Source: Firmicutes bacterium HGW-Firmicutes-14
GTDB lineage: Bacteria; Bacillota; Thermincolia; Thermincolales; UBA2595
Direction: 5' to 3'
DNA: 64,000 nt
NCBI GenBank assembly: GCA_002840275.1
Contig: PHAB01000003.1
Location: 62,001-126,000 of the forward strand
Under the pieces are notes generated by a model, which saw only the letters and a program-made list of their open reading frames with translations, had not been told where the DNA came from and searched no databases. Positions 44,628 through 53,351 of this stretch are shown here, piece by piece; within the stretch, counting starts at the first letter, position 1; each line of letters starts with the position of its first letter. The translations under genes and the position numbers were made by a program.

Positions 44628-45923
44628 ATGAGCAAAACAGTGATTAAAAATGCAGCCGTCATTCCCATGACAAGGGCCGGAGACCTTCTGGCTGACGGAG
44701 AAATAATGATTGAGGGCAGCAGGATTGTCTCCGTAGGTCCCAGGGGAACGGCGCCTGACGGATGGGGAGAAACGATTGATGCCGCCGGAATGGTGGCGAT
44801 GCCCGGCTTTATAAACTGCCACACCCATACTGCCATGACTCTTCTGAGAAGTTACGCCGATGACCTCCCACTCATGGAATGGCTGGAAAAACGTATATGG
44901 CCGCTGGAAGAACGCCTCACTGGGGAAGATGTATACTGGGGAACAATGTTATGCATCCTGGAGATGATTAAATCAGGGACCACAACCTTTGCCGATATGT
45001 ATTTCTTCATGGATGATGTCGCCCGGGCAGTGGAGGAGAGCGGAATCAGGGCCTGTCTTTCCAGGGGGATGATCGGGTCAGGGCCGACAGCCCAGCTTGC
45101 TTTGGATGAAACCCGGGAGTTTATCGGAAGATGGAACGGCGCAGCGAACGGCCGGATCACCACCATGGCAGGTCCTCATGCTCCATATACCTGTCCGCCT
45201 GATTACCTGAAAAAAGTTTTGGATATAGCTGACGAACACGGTGTCGGGATACACATCCACCTGGCGGAAACCCGGACTGAGGTTGACGATATAATGAAGC
45301 AGTATGGCAAATCACCGGTTGAGTACCTGCGGGATGCCGGGCTTCTGGAGTATCCTGTCCTGGCAGCCCATTGTGTCCATCTGAACCAGGAAGACATAAA
45401 GATTATAAAAGAAAAAAGGGTGGGGGTAGCCCACAACCCGGAAAGTAACATGAAACTGGCCAGCGGGATCGCCCCGGTGCCACAGCTCCTGGCAGAAGGG
45501 GTGAGTGTGGGGCTGGGGACCGACGGGGCGGCCAGCAACAACAACCTCGATATGATGGAAGAGATGAGGACAGCTGCTCTTCTGCATAAGGTCCATACGG
45601 AAGACCCAACAGCCATCCCGTCATACCAGGCCCTGGAAATGGCCACCAAAAACGGCGGCAAGGTCCTGGGAATACCTGATATAGGGGTAATAGAACCTGG
45701 ATACAGGGCTGACATTGTTTTGCTTGACTTTAATAAACCACATCTTTACCCGAAGCATGACCTGGTTGCCCATACAGTATATGCAGCCCAGTCTTCAGAT
45801 GTTGATACAGTTATTATTGACGGAAACATTATAATGAGTCACGGCAAGGTACTGACCATGAATGAAGCAGAAATACTTGAAAATGTTCAGCGGTGTGCCT
45901 CAAGGTTGGTTAAGGAGAAATAA
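44628..45923 (+). CDS. mtaD: 5'-methylthioadenosine/S-adenosylhomocysteine deaminase
   Basis: 431-residue amidohydrolase that deaminates MTA, SAH and often 5'-deoxyadenosine to the inosine forms. Metal ligands: PGFINCHTHTAMTLLR (HxH), HIHLAET, AAHCVHLNQED, and LGTDGAASNNNLD with the catalytic Asp; GPHAPYTCPP is typical of the MtaD group. ATG 44628 behind GGTAAGGAGGC. Last gene of the salvage block, followed by a strong terminator. It provides the inosine substrates to which the Asn-type MtnP is suited. Confidence 0.95.
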   Translation: MSKTVIKNAAVIPMTRAGDLLADGEIMIEGSRIVSVGPRGTAPDGWGETIDAAGMVAMPGFINCHTHTAMTLLRSYADDLPLMEWLEKRIWPLEERLTGEDVYWGTMLCILEMIKSGTTTFADMYFFMDDVARAVEESGIRACLSRGMIGSGPTAQLALDETREFIGRWNGAANGRITTMAGPHAPYTCPPDYLKKVLDIADEHGVGIHIHLAETRTEVDDIMKQYGKSPVEYLRDAGLLEYPVLAAHCVHLNQEDIKIIKEKRVGVAHNPESNMKLASGIAPVPQLLAEGVSVGLGTDGAASNNNLDMMEEMRTAALLHKVHTEDPTAIPSYQALEMATKNGGKVLGIPDIGVIEPGYRADIVLLDFNKPHLYPKHDLVAHTVYAAQSSDVDTVIIDGNIIMSHGKVLTMNEAEILENVQRCASRLVKEK

Positions 45924-45958
45924 CTCTATAACAGCGGCGTTTTTTTACGGAACTCAGA

Positions 45959-46007
45959 GTCCCTGTGTAAAGCTTTATCAAACAAGCATTACACAGGGCT
46001 TTTTTTT
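45959..46007 (+). terminator. Rho-independent terminator of the salvage operon
   Basis: CCCTGTGTAA (45961-45970) pairs with TTACACAGGG (45989-45998) around an 18-base loop, followed by CT and seven T residues. Confidence 0.88.
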
Positions 46008-46078
46008 AAAACCAATTTTATAAAACGAAAAAGTATAAATACAAGAAGGAAAATTGTGGTTTATAGAGAAAATAATTA

Positions 46079-46099
46079 TAATAATTACGGTAATTATTA
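46079..46099 (+). promoter_or_regulatory. Perfect palindrome upstream of the multihaem gene
   Basis: TAATAATTAC, one G, GTAATTATTA: a 10-base perfect inverted repeat 114 bp before the start codon, in an AT-rich leader. It could bind a dimeric regulator. No known box is recognised. Confidence 0.45.
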
Positions 46100-46212
46100 C
46101 AATATGCCGCAATACATCTAAATAGCGGCTAATTATAACAGATTCCCGCCTAATCCCAGAATATGGTTATCCGGATATACTATAAGAAGAGAGTACGTAA
46201 GGAGGTGTGAGC

Positions 46213-49200
46213 ATGAGTATGTCAATAAGAAGTTTACCGGTATTTAAAGGAATAGTCGCATACTTGACACCTCTAATCATTATGATAGTATGTTTTTCGC
46301 CGCCTGTGTCTGCAGACACAACCGGACCTGTCCTGGGCAGTTTTTCACCTGCTCCCGGAGCAGCCATAACGAACCAGGGCCAGGCTGTAACCTTTGCCGC
46401 CAATGACCCCGACGGGATCAACCAGAGCAGTGTTAAAGTAAAGATTAACGGTACATCCGTTCCTGTCACTGTTAAATTTGCGCAAACCGGACATTGGGAA
46501 GAATATTATGATTCCTGCAGCGGGTATTACAGTGTTTGGGTTGTTGACGGTTATGATTATACCAAAGCTACGGTTACAGCTTCACCGGGTAAACTGCCTG
46601 ATAATGCCGGTATCTGGGTAAGTGTGACAGACAATGCGGTGAACACATCGACAGGTGAATGGTCATTTACCTGCATGGTGGCTCCCACTATCAACAGTTT
46701 ATCACCTGCAAATAACACAATAGTTACAACCGCCCAGCCGGCAATATCAGCCAAGGTTACTGACAACGGTGTGATTAACGGTCAATCTATTATCATGAAA
46801 CTTGGGACATCGGTGGTGAACCATTCTTTTGACCAGCAGACAGGAGCTGTTAGTTATGTTCCGGCATCACCCCTGGGAGAGGGGACGCATAGTGTTTACC
46901 TTGAGGTAAAGGATACAGCCGGGAATTTAAAGACAGCTTCATGGTCTTTTAGGGTTGGATTGAACAAGACAGGCCCGGTTCTGGGAGGTTTTGCGCCGGT
47001 ACAGGGAAGTTCCCAGACAAATACCAGTCAAATTATAAGTTTTACAGCAGATGACCCTGACTGGATTAACAGGAACAGTATCCAGGTAAAACTGAATGGT
47101 ACAGTTATTTCTGCCAGTGTTACTTATCCCTCATACGGCCACTATGAGCAGGTAGCCGACTCCTGTACGGGCCAGTTATATAACCAGTGGGTAATTGACG
47201 GCTATGATTACACCAAGGCCACAATAAAGACTTCTTCCGTTAAGTTATCAGATAAGAATACTGTCTGGGTAACCGCATCTGATGATATAGGAAATATTTC
47301 AACAGCCCAGTGGTCCTTTGACTGTATGGTGCCACCTGTAATAAGCAGTCTGACACCTGCAAATAATGCTATTATATCGATTGCACATCCAAATATTTCT
47401 GCTAAGATTACGGATAATGGGACAATTAATCAACAGTCAATCATTCTTAAAATAGGGTCTGTTGTTGTAAACCATTCTTTTGATCCACAGACCGGGGTTG
47501 TTTCATATTTGCCCACAGACCCTCTCCCGGAAGGTGCCAATAACGTTTACCTGGAAGTAAAGGATACGGCGGGCAACGTAAAAAACGCATCATGGTCATT
47601 TTGGGTAGGATTGAACAAAACAGGGCCTGTTCTTACGGGCTATAGTCCGGCTAACGGGGCCACAATTACAAATGCAAATCCAGTCATCGGTTTCACGGCT
47701 ACGGACCCTGATGGGGTAAATAGTTCCGGTATCCAGGTAAAAATTAATGGGGCAAGTTTGCCTGTAAGAGTTACTTATCCCTCAACCGGCCACTATGAAA
47801 CATTTTATGATACATGTACCGGACAGCCGTATAATCAATGGGTTATTGACGGTTATGATTATACCATTGCTACCGTTACCGCCTCTGCGAGCCAGGTACC
47901 AGACATAAACAGTATATGGGTCAGTGCGGCTGATAAACTGGGGAACGTAACAACCGGCACATGGAGCTTTACCAACATGACGCCTCCCACCTTCAGCAAC
48001 TTCACTCCTGCCAACGGCACTAACGCGGCATCAGCCACACCCACGATATCTGCGAAGGTCACGGATAACGGTGCAGTCGACCAGAATTCCATTGTGCTGA
48101 AGGTTTCAGGAATTGTGGTCAACCATACCTTTATTGCCAGCGGTACTTCAACAGGAACTGTTTCATATACTCCCCCGGTACCCCTGGAAACCGGGGTATA
48201 TAACATAACCCTGGAGGCTAAAGATACCGCTGGGAATGCCGGGACAACTTCCTGGGCCTTCAGTGTCGGCCAGGGAACAGCCCAGTTTACCGGCGAAACA
48301 CCGGTCCCGGGTTCTGATGTAACTATAGTCGACCCCAATATTAAGGTTGAAGTTACAGATATAGAAAAGCTGGACAAAAATTCTTTAATGTTGACTGTTA
48401 ACGGACAGCAAGTCAACGCTGCCATTGCTTTTAAAGGGATAGGCCATTGGGAGACAATGACAGATTCATGTGATGGAACAACTTACCAGGTCTGGATTAT
48501 TGACGGATATGAATATAACAAGGGTACAATCACTGCAAAGGCAACGACTTTGGAAGACGGTACAAACAACATAAACGTTTCTGTGAAGAATATTAACGGA
48601 GGTCCGTCAAACCATGAATGGTCATTTGTGGTAAAAGTGCCACCTCAGATAAGCCAGGCCCAACCTGCCGCCAATTCGTCCACAACTAACCAGAGGCCCT
48701 TGATCAGTGCTGCGGTGACTGACAATGGAGGATTCCCGCAGGTATCAATGCTGGTTGACGGAATAAAGGTAACGCCGTCATTTGACCCCTTTACCGGTAT
48801 CGTGAGTTATATTCCGGCAGAACCACTGGAAAATGGTATGGACCATTACATTCAGGTTACTGCTGTTGATGGTATAGGGATGACCACTACCCTGAGCTGG
48901 AAGTTCCATATCCAGATTTACCCGGATATGCCTGCGACCAATGTACCGTGCGTGGACTGCCATATCGGATACCCTGCGCCTAACCACCCCATGGACAACT
49001 GTGATGGCTGCCACGGCGGATCCCGACCCATAGACGATTGCAGATCGTGCCACGGATGGGGTGCACATTCACCATCACTTATTTCATGGTACAATTGCGA
49101 TTACTGTCATAACTCTACATATAGCTATAAGATTCCAATTCACCCCGCTGATGTTGGATCTTACCACATTACTACTACTGCGATGGATTCCTGCAGGCCC

Positions 49201-49962
49201 TGCCACCTGGAATCCCTTACCACGGAACACTACCAGCATACCGATGATTTTGGAAACAGGTATAACTGTGAGACCTGTCATGCCAGCAGCAGGGCTGAAG
49301 TACGTCAGGCCATAAGCGGTGGGCAGAAGAACTGTGATGTTTGCCACGGAGAGGACGGCCATGATGAGCTTCATGTCACAACTGTGCTGGACAGCAACTG
49401 TGCTTCATGCCACAAAAACAACCTGACCCAGGAACACCTGAATAACCCTGTAACCCAAACAGATTCGGTTACAGGACAGTTAAAACAGTGGAACTGCAGT
49501 ACTTGTCACAGTAACCAGGCAGATTCAGTAATAAACTCAATTACGACTAATAACAAGCACTGTGCATCCTGCCACAGTGAAGGACACGGCCTGGGGATGG
49601 CTGAAATAATACCTGCTGATATCCCGCTTTATGCCGGATTTAAATGGTCAATACCGGCAGAGGCTTCCCTCTGGGGTGGAGAAGCATGGATGCCCAATGA
49701 ATTCCTGACCGGCGGTAAAATTATTATATCTGATCGCAGGACAGATATCAGCGGAGATGCCGTATGGGAGTTCTATGTTACAGAGATGCAGGTCAATGGC
49801 TGGTCACTGGTATCAGAAGTGCCTGATTCAGGGGCAAACAGTTACCCGGCGGAATTCTCCAAAGGCAGCAGAAAGGCAGTTATCTGGTTTTATGGGGGAG
49901 AAACCCACGGGGATGTAACGGTTTCAACAGGGGGTTACCGCCTGGAGATTCTGTATAAATAA
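46213..49962 (+). CDS. Secreted Ig-repeat decahaem c-type cytochrome
   Basis: 1249-residue exported protein. A signal peptide (GIVAYLTPLIIMIVCFSPPVSA) is followed by eight Ig-like modules in four A-B pairs (about 37-900). A modules share GPVLxxxxPxxG...DSCxG...WVxDGYDYTKATV; B modules share PAxNxxI...ISAKVTDNG...SFDxxTGxVSYxPxxPL..G...VKDTAGN. Residues 913-1121 hold ten CxxCH haem motifs (CVDCH, CDGCH, CRSCH, CDYCH, CRPCH, CETCH, CDVCH, CASCH, CSTCH, CASCH) and extra His residues suited to bis-His ligation. The last 125 residues are an unrecognised beta-rich domain. No sortase motif, S-layer domain or C-terminal anchor is visible. ATG 46213 follows AAGGAGGTGTGAGC. Probable extracellular electron conduit. 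Confidence 0.9.
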   Translation: MSMSIRSLPVFKGIVAYLTPLIIMIVCFSPPVSADTTGPVLGSFSPAPGAAITNQGQAVTFAANDPDGINQSSVKVKINGTSVPVTVKFAQTGHWEEYYDSCSGYYSVWVVDGYDYTKATVTASPGKLPDNAGIWVSVTDNAVNTSTGEWSFTCMVAPTINSLSPANNTIVTTAQPAISAKVTDNGVINGQSIIMKLGTSVVNHSFDQQTGAVSYVPASPLGEGTHSVYLEVKDTAGNLKTASWSFRVGLNKTGPVLGGFAPVQGSSQTNTSQIISFTADDPDWINRNSIQVKLNGTVISASVTYPSYGHYEQVADSCTGQLYNQWVIDGYDYTKATIKTSSVKLSDKNTVWVTASDDIGNISTAQWSFDCMVPPVISSLTPANNAIISIAHPNISAKITDNGTINQQSIILKIGSVVVNHSFDPQTGVVSYLPTDPLPEGANNVYLEVKDTAGNVKNASWSFWVGLNKTGPVLTGYSPANGATITNANPVIGFTATDPDGVNSSGIQVKINGASLPVRVTYPSTGHYETFYDTCTGQPYNQWVIDGYDYTIATVTASASQVPDINSIWVSAADKLGNVTTGTWSFTNMTPPTFSNFTPANGTNAASATPTISAKVTDNGAVDQNSIVLKVSGIVVNHTFIASGTSTGTVSYTPPVPLETGVYNITLEAKDTAGNAGTTSWAFSVGQGTAQFTGETPVPGSDVTIVDPNIKVEVTDIEKLDKNSLMLTVNGQQVNAAIAFKGIGHWETMTDSCDGTTYQVWIIDGYEYNKGTITAKATTLEDGTNNINVSVKNINGGPSNHEWSFVVKVPPQISQAQPAANSSTTNQRPLISAAVTDNGGFPQVSMLVDGIKVTPSFDPFTGIVSYIPAEPLENGMDHYIQVTAVDGIGMTTTLSWKFHIQIYPDMPATNVPCVDCHIGYPAPNHPMDNCDGCHGGSRPIDDCRSCHGWGAHSPSLISWYNCDYCHNSTYSYKIPIHPADVGSYHITTTAMDSCRPCHLESLTTEHYQHTDDFGNRYNCETCHASSRAEVRQAISGGQKNCDVCHGEDGHDELHVTTVLDSNCASCHKNNLTQEHLNNPVTQTDSVTGQLKQWNCSTCHSNQADSVINSITTNNKHCASCHSEGHGLGMAEIIPADIPLYAGFKWSIPAEASLWGGEAWMPNEFLTGGKIIISDRRTDISGDAVWEFYVTEMQVNGWSLVSEVPDSGANSYPAEFSKGSRKAVIWFYGGETHGDVTVSTGGYRLEILYK

Positions 49963-49971
49963 GCTGGCTTT

Positions 49972-50008
49972 TAAGGGGTGTTAAACAATAGTTGACACCT
50001 CTTTTTTT
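49972..50008 (+). terminator. Rho-independent terminator of the multihaem gene
   Basis: AGGGGTGT (49974-49981) pairs with ACACCTCT (49995-50002) around a 13-base loop, followed by seven T residues. Confidence 0.75.
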
Positions 50009-50152
50009 ATTCAAAATTAATATAATGCCATTAAATTTATAATGATTTAGGAAGGAAATTTAAATAGTCTGTCGAATACTACACACAATGATAGTGAAAT
50101 ATATCACAATAATTTAATAAGAGAGATATAAAATTAAGGAGGTGAAGGTTTG

Positions 50153-50338
50153 ATGGCGGGAAGAAGACTGGCGTTTTTAAAAATGGAAAGAAATGATCTG
50201 ATAGACAGGTTTGTCGGCAACAAGGAATCAGATAGAGTAAAAATTCTGGTCAGAATTATGGACCTTGATGAAGACATAGATAAAGTCTTAAAAGAGGAAC
50301 AAGCACCTACATATAAAAGGCGTCGATATTATAATTAA
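50153..50338 (+). CDS. Small conserved-type hypothetical protein
   Basis: 61 residues, charged and helical: MAGRRLAFLKMERNDLIDRFVGNKESDRVKILVRIMDLDEDIDKVLKEE, then a basic RRR-containing end. Not recognised. Credible as a gene because AAGGAGGTGAA precedes ATG 50153 and a terminator with eight T residues follows. No signal peptide or cysteine. It may be a small regulator or structural protein; nothing more can be said. Confidence 0.65.
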   Translation: MAGRRLAFLKMERNDLIDRFVGNKESDRVKILVRIMDLDEDIDKVLKEEQAPTYKRRRYYN

Positions 50339-50398
50339 CTGCTGAAATGATAAGTGATGAAGCCTGAAAACGGTTATTTGATAAATGACTTATATACA

Positions 50399-50445
50399 GA
50401 AGTGTCTCCCAGGTTGATTGATCAGTTCAGGAGGCACTTTTTTTT
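50399..50445 (+). terminator. Rho-independent terminator before ylxM
   Basis: AAGTGTCTCC (50400-50409) pairs with GGAGGCACTT (50430-50439) with one G-U pair around a 20-base loop, followed by a run of T residues. Confidence 0.82.
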
Positions 50446-50477
50446 GTTCTTTTTCATGCCTTTTTTTATGCTTCCTC

Positions 50478-50506
50478 TTGACAAATGTTATCTATTTGCA
50501 TAAAAT
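50478..50506 (+). promoter_or_regulatory. Sigma-A promoter of the ylxM-ffh operon
   Basis: TTGACA (50478-50483), 17-bp spacer, TAAAAT (50501-50506), 43 bp before the ylxM start. Confidence 0.85.
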
Positions 50507-50549
50507 TCTGTATGTAAAGGAGAAAACCTTTACACGAGGAGAGCTGACA

Positions 50550-50900
50550 ATGGTTAAGAAGATCGAACAGGTGGCACTGTTATTTGATTTCTATGGAGAA
50601 CTGCTTACCGAAAAGCAGCAGGACATACTCTCCCTTTATTACGAACAGGACCTTTCCCTGGGGGAAATCGCCCGGGAATTTGCCGTGAGCCGTCAAGCGG
50701 TCCATGACATAATAAAAAGAGGGGAAAAAATACTTGAGGGTTATGAAGAAAAACTAAAACTGGTGAGAAAGTTCACCCTCGAAAGAGAAAAACTGGAGAC
50801 AGTTCTTAACTTGGTTGATGACCTCAGGGATAACAAACACTTAAAGGAAAAAATTAAAGATATTATAAATGAAATAGTTGACCTGCAGCATAAAGATTAA
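50550..50900 (+). CDS. ylxM: Putative helix-turn-helix protein YlxM
   Basis: 116-residue YlxM/p13 family protein, always adjacent to ffh and a positive modulator of SRP in streptococci. Sigma-70 region 4-like helix-turn-helix: [39 protein letters not shown], followed by a coiled coil. ATG 50550 follows CGAGGAGAGC; the ORF extension to 50418 overlaps the upstream terminator and promoter. Confidence 0.95.
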   Translation: MVKKIEQVALLFDFYGELLTEKQQDILSLYYEQDLSLGEIAREFAVSRQAVHDIIKRGEKILEGYEEKLKLVRKFTLEREKLETVLNLVDDLRDNKHLKEKIKDIINEIVDLQHKD

Positions 50901-50935
50901 TGACCGATGAATGAATGTAACGGGAGGTTAAGCCG

Positions 50936-52288
50936 GTGATTTTTGAAGGACTTTCTGAGAAACTGCAAAATACATTTAAAAAGTTAAAAGGCAAGGGAAA
51001 ACTTTCTGAAACCGATGTCGCAGAAGCGATGAGGGAAGTGAAAATTGCCCTCCTGGAGGCCGATGTCAATTTTAAAGTAGTAAAAGATTTTGTGAAAAAA
51101 GTAAAGGACCGGGCCATAGGCCTGGAAGTCATGGAAAGCCTTACCCCGGGACAACATGTGGTTAAAATAGTCAATGACGAGCTGACCGAACTTATGGGAG
51201 GCACCCAAAGCAAAATCATGATTTCTTCAAAGCCCCCGACTGTCATAATGCTTGTGGGACTGCAGGGTGCCGGTAAAACCACCACTGCCGGTAAACTGGC
51301 CAATATTTTAAGGAAACAGGGGAGGAGGCCGCTTCTGGTTGCAGGGGATATTTACCGTCCGGCTGCCATAAAACAGCTTCAGGTGCTTGGCGAACAGCTT
51401 AATATTCCGGTATTTACTCTGGGAAACAAGACAAACCCGGTTGATATTGCCAAAGGGGCTGTTGAACATGCCCGCTCCTATGGTAATGATGTCATTATTA
51501 TAGATACTGCCGGACGACTGCATATAAATGAAGAACTGATGGATGAACTAAGAAATATCAGGGAGTCGGTCCACCCTCATGAAATACTGTTTGTCATGGA
51601 TGCAACTACCGGCCAGGACGCAGTTACGGTGGCAAAGACCTTCAATGAACAGTTAGGTATCGATGGGGTTATAATGACCAAACTTGACGGAGATACCAGG
51701 GGAGGGGCCGCCCTGTCGGTAAAAGCCGTTACAGGTAAACCGATTAAGTTTGCCGGGATGGGGGAAAAGCTTGATGCCCTGGAACCATTCCATCCAGACA
51801 GGATGGCTGCGAGAATACTTGGCATGGGGGATGTCCTGAGCCTTATTGAAAAGGCCCAGTCAACAATTGACACAGAGAAAGCCCAGGAACTTCAGAGAAA
51901 GATTAAGTCCCAGGAATATTCACTGCAGGATTTTATGGAACAGATGGATCAGGTTAAGAGCATGGGGCCCCTGGAGGAAATTATAGGAATGATTCCGGGT
52001 ATGGGTCAAATGAAACAGCTCAAAAACATTAAAGGGTCACTGGATGAAAAGGAATTTGCCCGAATGAGGGCAATAATCCAGTCAATGACGGAAAAAGAAC
52101 GAAAAGAACCAAGAATTATCAAGGACAGCCGGAAAAAAAGGATTGCCCGGGGAAGCGGCACAAAGGTGAGTGATGTAAACAGGCTGCTGAAACAATTTGA
52201 TGAAACAAAGAAGATGATGAAACAGTTTACGAGTATGGACAAGAACATCAAGAAAGGCGGAGGATTTAAGCTTCCCTTCTTCAAATAA
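50936..52288 (+). CDS. ffh: Signal recognition particle protein Ffh
   Basis: 450-residue SRP54 GTPase. NG domain: MIFEGLSEKLQNTFKKLKGKGKL, G1 GLQGAGKTTTAGKLA, DTAGRLHINEELM, TKLDGDTRGGAALS. The methionine-rich M domain (MEQMDQVKSMGPLEEIIGMIPGMGQMK) binds 4.5S RNA and signal sequences. GTG start with CGGGAGG. Functions with FtsY encoded upstream. Confidence 0.97.
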   Translation: MIFEGLSEKLQNTFKKLKGKGKLSETDVAEAMREVKIALLEADVNFKVVKDFVKKVKDRAIGLEVMESLTPGQHVVKIVNDELTELMGGTQSKIMISSKPPTVIMLVGLQGAGKTTTAGKLANILRKQGRRPLLVAGDIYRPAAIKQLQVLGEQLNIPVFTLGNKTNPVDIAKGAVEHARSYGNDVIIIDTAGRLHINEELMDELRNIRESVHPHEILFVMDATTGQDAVTVAKTFNEQLGIDGVIMTKLDGDTRGGAALSVKAVTGKPIKFAGMGEKLDALEPFHPDRMAARILGMGDVLSLIEKAQSTIDTEKAQELQRKIKSQEYSLQDFMEQMDQVKSMGPLEEIIGMIPGMGQMKQLKNIKGSLDEKEFARMRAIIQSMTEKERKEPRIIKDSRKKRIARGSGTKVSDVNRLLKQFDETKKMMKQFTSMDKNIKKGGGFKLPFFK

Positions 52289-52337
52289 ATAGTATATTAA
52301 AGAAATTATTGGAAAACTATATTAAGGAGGTGATAAT

Positions 52338-52598
52338 ATGGCAACAAGGATTCGTCTCAAAAGAATGGGTGCAAAAAAAAGGCCCTTTTACCGTATCGTG
52401 GTGGCTGATTCAAGGTCACCGAGAGACGGGCGGTTTATTGAAGAAATAGGTTATTATAACCCGATGACAAATCCCGCTGAAGTAAAGATCGATGATGAAA
52501 AGGCCGTCAAATGGTTAAAATGCGGGGCACAACCGTCTGAGACAGTAAAGGCCCTTTTAAATAAAGCCGGGGTAATTGAGAAAGCTGCTGAGAAGTAG
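52338..52598 (+). CDS. rpsP: 30S ribosomal protein S16
   Basis: 86-residue S16. [42 protein letters not shown] is the conserved N-terminal part. ATG after AAGGAGGTGATA, 50 bp downstream of ffh. Confidence 0.98.
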   Translation: MATRIRLKRMGAKKRPFYRIVVADSRSPRDGRFIEEIGYYNPMTNPAEVKIDDEKAVKWLKCGAQPSETVKALLNKAGVIEKAAEK

Positions 52599-52616
52599 AA
52601 CTAGGGGGTGCAGTTA

Positions 52617-52844
52617 TTGAAAGAACTGGTTGAATTGCTCGCCAAATCCCTTGTTGATAACCCTGACGAGGTTTTTGTGGATGTTGAAGAGGGCGATAAG
52701 TCCCTGGTATTGAAATTAAGTGTTAATCCCGATGATATGGGGAAAGTTATCGGAAAACAGGGAAGGATAGCGAAAGCTATCAGAACCATAGTAAAAGCAG
52801 CTGCCAGCAAAGAAGGGAAAAAAGTTGCTGTAGAAATAATTTAG
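52617..52844 (+). CDS. khpA: RNA-binding KH domain protein KhpA
   Basis: 75-residue single KH-domain protein. The GxxG loop is GKVIGKQGRIAKAIRTIVKAAA; N-terminal KELVELLAKSLVDNPDEV. KhpA pairs with KhpB in other Firmicutes to control cell division and envelope mRNAs. TTG 52617 is preferred over GTG 52608, with AGGGGGTG as ribosome site. Next to rpsP, its conserved place. A weak G/C hairpin follows at about 52850-52870. Confidence 0.94.
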   Translation: MKELVELLAKSLVDNPDEVFVDVEEGDKSLVLKLSVNPDDMGKVIGKQGRIAKAIRTIVKAAASKEGKKVAVEII

Positions 52845-52902
52845 TTAAACGGGGCTGTTCCAGGCCCCTTTCCTTATATATAATTGCGAAGGATGGTTTG
52901 AC

Positions 52903-53328
52903 ATGACAAAAGGTTTGACTATCAAAAGGCCGGTGCTGGTTAAAGTAAAGGTAACTGAGGACTTTAAAAACAAAATGGCCCGGGAGATCCGGGATACAAT
53001 GCAAAAACTTGATTCTGAATTACAGCAGCTGGATTTTCAGGTCAAGCGGATTATAAATGAACTTGAGAGGAAAAACCCGGCAGGAATCCCTGCCGCTAAA
53101 CAGCATATTGAGAACGAGAAGCAAAAGAGGCTTCAGGCCAGGGGAAAGCTAACTGAACAGTTGAAGAACATTGGCCAGGTGGCAATAGGTTCGGAAATCG
53201 TGCAGGGGACCCTTGAATCCATTGCCGAGATAAATGTGGGGGATGACTGGGAAGAAATCATGGGGATGGAAGTTTTGGTATGTGATAATAAGATTATTGA
53301 TATAAGGAACAACAGGAGGAGAAAATAG
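52903..53328 (+). CDS. ylqD: YlqD family protein
   Basis: 141-residue protein with MTKGLTIKRPVLVKVKVTEDFKNKM, a central coiled coil (QKLDSELQQLDFQVKRIINELERK), and a small C-terminal beta domain. YlqD lies between khpA and rimM in Bacillus and Clostridia; the function is unknown. ATG after GAAGGATGG. Confidence 0.92.
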   Translation: MTKGLTIKRPVLVKVKVTEDFKNKMAREIRDTMQKLDSELQQLDFQVKRIINELERKNPAGIPAAKQHIENEKQKRLQARGKLTEQLKNIGQVAIGSEIVQGTLESIAEINVGDDWEEIMGMEVLVCDNKIIDIRNNRRRK

Positions 53329-53351
53329 CTTCAATGGAAAAGGGAGAAGAT

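Noticed and set aside
46009-46206. Gene or riboswitch in the leader of the multihaem gene
   Set aside because: AT-rich with frequent stops and no riboswitch core; only a palindrome could be supported.
46213-48900. Direct repeats as a CRISPR or VNTR array
   Set aside because: The repeats are diverged Ig-like protein modules of about 200 residues in a continuous frame, not short spaced repeats.
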